Part shown: positions 6,479-7,772 of the stretch, piece by piece
Layout of the letters: each line of letters starts with the position of its first letter
How positions within the stretch are numbered: the first letter of the stretch is position 1
Source of the DNA: Bdellovibrionales bacterium
GTDB taxonomy: Bacteria; Bdellovibrionota; Bdellovibrionia; Bdellovibrionales; UBA1609
DNA: 7,772 bases
Assembly (NCBI GenBank): GCA_028279085.1
Contig: JANQSX010000139.1
Span: 1 to 7,772, forward strand
Reading direction: 5' to 3'
Notes under the pieces: generated by a model
The model's database searches: none
Seen by the model: only the letters and a program-made list of their open reading frames with translations
What the model was told of the DNA's origin: nothing
Position numbers and translations under genes: made by a program

Positions 6479-7168
6479 TTGGAAGACAAAACTTTAGAGA
6501 TACTACATAAGTGTGAATCAACCGGGAATTTTATTAGCAAAGCCTTTTGTGAAGGGGGATTTGCTATGTATATCATAGCTGCTATTGGATTTCTGGTTAT
6601 CTTTCTCATTATTGAAAGATTTCGTAGCTTAAGTTCTTTAACTTTGGATAAAAGCAGTGTAAGTGAAAATTTATTCGGGCTTTTACTTCAAGGAAACATT
6701 CGGCAAGCTATTGGCTTTTGTGATACGACTCCAGCCCCTCTTACAAATACTTTAAAAGCGGGTTTAGTCCAAGTTATGAACAAGAGGCCGGATGAGGAAG
6801 TGCAGGTAGCTATGGATGCGGCTGTTCTGCGTGAAACGCCACGATTGGAAGGTTGGGCTTCTTTTCTAGCTGTTTTTGGAAATGTGAGTGTTTTGGTTGG
6901 TTTGTTAGGAACTATTATTGGTTTGATTAAATCTTTTGGAGGTGTGGCTGAAGTGGATGCAGCTACTAAAGCCGCTGTTTTGTCTAAGGGTATTTCCGAG
7001 GCTTTGAACTGCACGGCTTTTGGGTTATCTATAGCTATTATTGCTATTGTGGCTTATGGTTTTTTTCAAATACGTATCGGTAGAGCTACAAATGATTTAT
7101 TGGAAAGTTCAATGAATTTAATGAACTGTGTTGTGTCTAACAGAGATAAAATTCACGCCAAAAAATAA
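6479..7168 (+). CDS. MotA/TolQ/ExbB-family proton-channel subunit (AglR-like)
   Basis: This is the inner-membrane stator subunit that, with ExbD-type partners, conducts protons and converts the flow to movement. It has 229 residues, the normal size for TolQ/ExbB. Membrane helices are at about 30-45, 128-150 and 172-196, with a large cytoplasmic loop between the first two, as in the family. The hallmarks are GLLGTIIGLIKSF at 141-153 (Thr145) and GISEALNCTAFGL at 171-183 (Thr179). These Thr residues line up with the conserved channel threonines of TolQ/ExbB. The helix-3 proline usual in the AIPA motif is replaced (SIAIIAI). A TTG start is set by AGGAGGTG just after the previous stop. The neighbouring FHA/TonB-like and paired ExbD-like genes point to the AglR branch rather than Tol-Pal or TonB-ExbB. 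Family assignment is firm; the branch is inferred from context. Confidence 0.92.
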   Translation: MEDKTLEILHKCESTGNFISKAFCEGGFAMYIIAAIGFLVIFLIIERFRSLSSLTLDKSSVSENLFGLLLQGNIRQAIGFCDTTPAPLTNTLKAGLVQVMNKRPDEEVQVAMDAAVLRETPRLEGWASFLAVFGNVSVLVGLLGTIIGLIKSFGGVAEVDAATKAAVLSKGISEALNCTAFGLSIAIIAIVAYGFFQIRIGRATNDLLESSMNLMNCVVSNRDKIHAKK

Positions 7169-7205
7169 AATAGGCATACTCTAAGTAAAAAAAGGAGGAG
7201 TATTT

Positions 7206-7682
7206 ATGGCTAATATAGAGGAGTCAGGTGGAGATAGGAAGAATATAGCTGTCGATCTTAATCTGGTGCCTTTTATTGATTTAATGAGTGTTTGTATTAT
7301 CTTTTTGTTGATTACAGCTGTATGGACTCAAATTTCTATGATTCAGCTAGGAAGCTCTCTTTATTCCAAAAAGACAGATGCTGAAGCTTTGAAAGAACCT
7401 CCTCCTTATGCAGGTATCCCCTTTCGTGTAAATGTGATGGAGACAGGGTTTGAAGTTCTTATTGGAAAAGAACGAATTACCATCCCACTTCAGGGAAAAA
7501 AATATAATGAAAAAGCTCTTTTGAAGCAAATTAAAAAAGTTAAAGATATTTATCCGGAAAAGAAGGATGCTATAGTGGCCGCTCGTGATCGGGTAAAATA
7601 TGAATATATTATTTCAGCAATGGATGCGCTTTTAAATGGTGGCTTTCCCGAGACAACAATCGCTACAGGAGAAATGTTATAA
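7206..7682 (+). CDS. ExbD/TolR-family stator subunit, first copy
   Basis: This 158-residue protein is the partner of the TolQ-like channel protein and supplies the proton-carrying aspartate. A short polar cytoplasmic N-terminus (1-16) precedes DLNLVPFIDLMSV, where Asp25 is the conserved protonatable residue at the start of the only membrane helix (about 22-42). A periplasmic domain follows with a Lys/Pro-rich tether and the usual ExbD/TolR fold near the end (for example KDAIVAARDRVKYEYII, then the LLNGGF segment). Its length is typical for ExbD (about 140-160). AGGAGGAG at 7193-7200 precedes the ATG. The gene lies 37 bases after the TolQ-like gene, and its stop codon shares a base with the start of a second ExbD-like gene. 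A TolQ plus two ExbD proteins is the AglRQS arrangement; whether this copy corresponds to AglQ or AglS cannot be told from the sequence. Confidence 0.92.
   Translation: MANIEESGGDRKNIAVDLNLVPFIDLMSVCIIFLLITAVWTQISMIQLGSSLYSKKTDAEALKEPPPYAGIPFRVNVMETGFEVLIGKERITIPLQGKKYNEKALLKQIKKVKDIYPEKKDAIVAARDRVKYEYIISAMDALLNGGFPETTIATGEML
7667..7671 (+). promoter_or_regulatory. Ribosome binding site for the second ExbD-like gene
   Basis: AGGAG lies within the last codons of the first ExbD-like gene, ten bases before the ATG at 7682. Stop and start share one base (TAATG), which is typical of translational coupling and of paired subunits made in fixed ratio. Confidence 0.75.
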
Positions 7683-7772
7683 TGCCTATTCATATCCCTG
7701 GAAAAAGAGCTAGAGGAAGACAAAAAATTTTTGGAACTAAAAGAAATGTAGTAGCAGTATTACAATTAACTG
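7682..7772 (+). CDS. Second ExbD/TolR-like subunit, 3' end outside window
   Basis: The first 30 residues are visible and open to the right edge. The protein begins MPIHIPGKRARGR, continues with a basic segment and ends in VVAVLQLT. In the family, an N-terminal basic tail followed by a short Leu-rich strand ending in L-x-L-T is characteristic of the second ExbD-type protein in such clusters. It normally leads straight into a membrane helix starting with the conserved Met-Val-Asp or Met-Ile-Asp, which would lie just past base 7772. That helix is not visible, so the assignment rests on the N-terminal pattern, the TAATG overlap with the first ExbD-like gene, and the known pairing of two ExbD proteins with one TolQ in AglRQS-type motors. 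The tail differs from the first copy, so this is a diverged partner and not a recent duplicate. Confidence 0.7.
   Translation, partial: MPIHIPGKRARGRQKIFGTKRNVVAVLQLT

Noticed and set aside
6283..7014. Minus-strand open frames opposite the transducer end and TolQ-like gene
   Set aside because: They lie antisense to strongly conserved family motifs and have no family resemblance of their own.
7169..7205. Internal promoter in the gap before the first ExbD-like gene
   Set aside because: Only an AT-rich spacer and a strong ribosome site are visible; no convincing -35/-10 pair.

Overview
The window is one gene-dense, plus-strand segment of an AT-rich bacterial genome (about 36% G+C, estimated by eye from several lines). 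It carries seven consecutive genes, separated by at most about 50 bases, that look like one operon for an envelope-spanning machine driven by the proton motive force. The gene set is two TPR proteins, a small exported basic protein, an FHA protein with a TonB-like AgmX/PglI C-terminal domain, a TolQ/ExbB/MotA-type stator subunit and two TolR/ExbD-type subunits. This is the signature of the Agl/Glt (adventurous gliding) family of machines known from Myxococcus and found as related clusters in Bdellovibrio-like predatory bacteria. The low G+C argues against a typical myxobacterium. I infer a low-G+C member of the Bdellovibrionota (for example Bacteriovorax-like) or a related former deltaproteobacterium, but no taxonomic marker gene is present.

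Layout: 2-2872 is the 3' part of a very large TPR protein whose reading frame is open to the left edge. 2894 (or 2942)-3835 is a secreted TPR protein with an acidic mature N-terminus. 3837-4103 is a small exported protein resembling the CglF type. 4151-6463 is a 770-residue single-pass membrane protein: degenerate FHA domain, Pro/Gln repeat linker, second FHA-like domain, one membrane helix, Lys-rich and Gly-rich stalk, and a TonB-like end with two cysteines. 6479-7168 is the TolQ-like proton-channel subunit, starting at TTG. 7206-7682 is the first ExbD-like subunit. From 7682 the first 30 residues of a second ExbD-like subunit run off the right edge.

How they fit together (inference from the family): the TolQ-like and two ExbD-like proteins form the inner-membrane proton-fed motor. 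The FHA/TonB-like protein would receive cytoplasmic signals through its N-terminal domains and carry motor movement across the periplasm through its basic, Gly-rich stalk. The two TPR proteins and the small basic protein would act as periplasmic or outer-membrane scaffold. The biological output could be gliding, but related motors also drive surface-polymer assembly (AglRQS with the Nfs spore-coat machinery in Myxococcus), so motility is not proven.

I see no RNA gene, mobile element, CRISPR array, convincing terminator or promoter. The longest non-coding gap is 47 bases. Points worth a second look are the loss of phosphothreonine-binding residues in the FHA domain, a perfect 56-base direct repeat in its linker, three in-frame A AAA AAG slippery heptamers in its Lys-rich stalk, and an unusual excess of CCGG across codon junctions.
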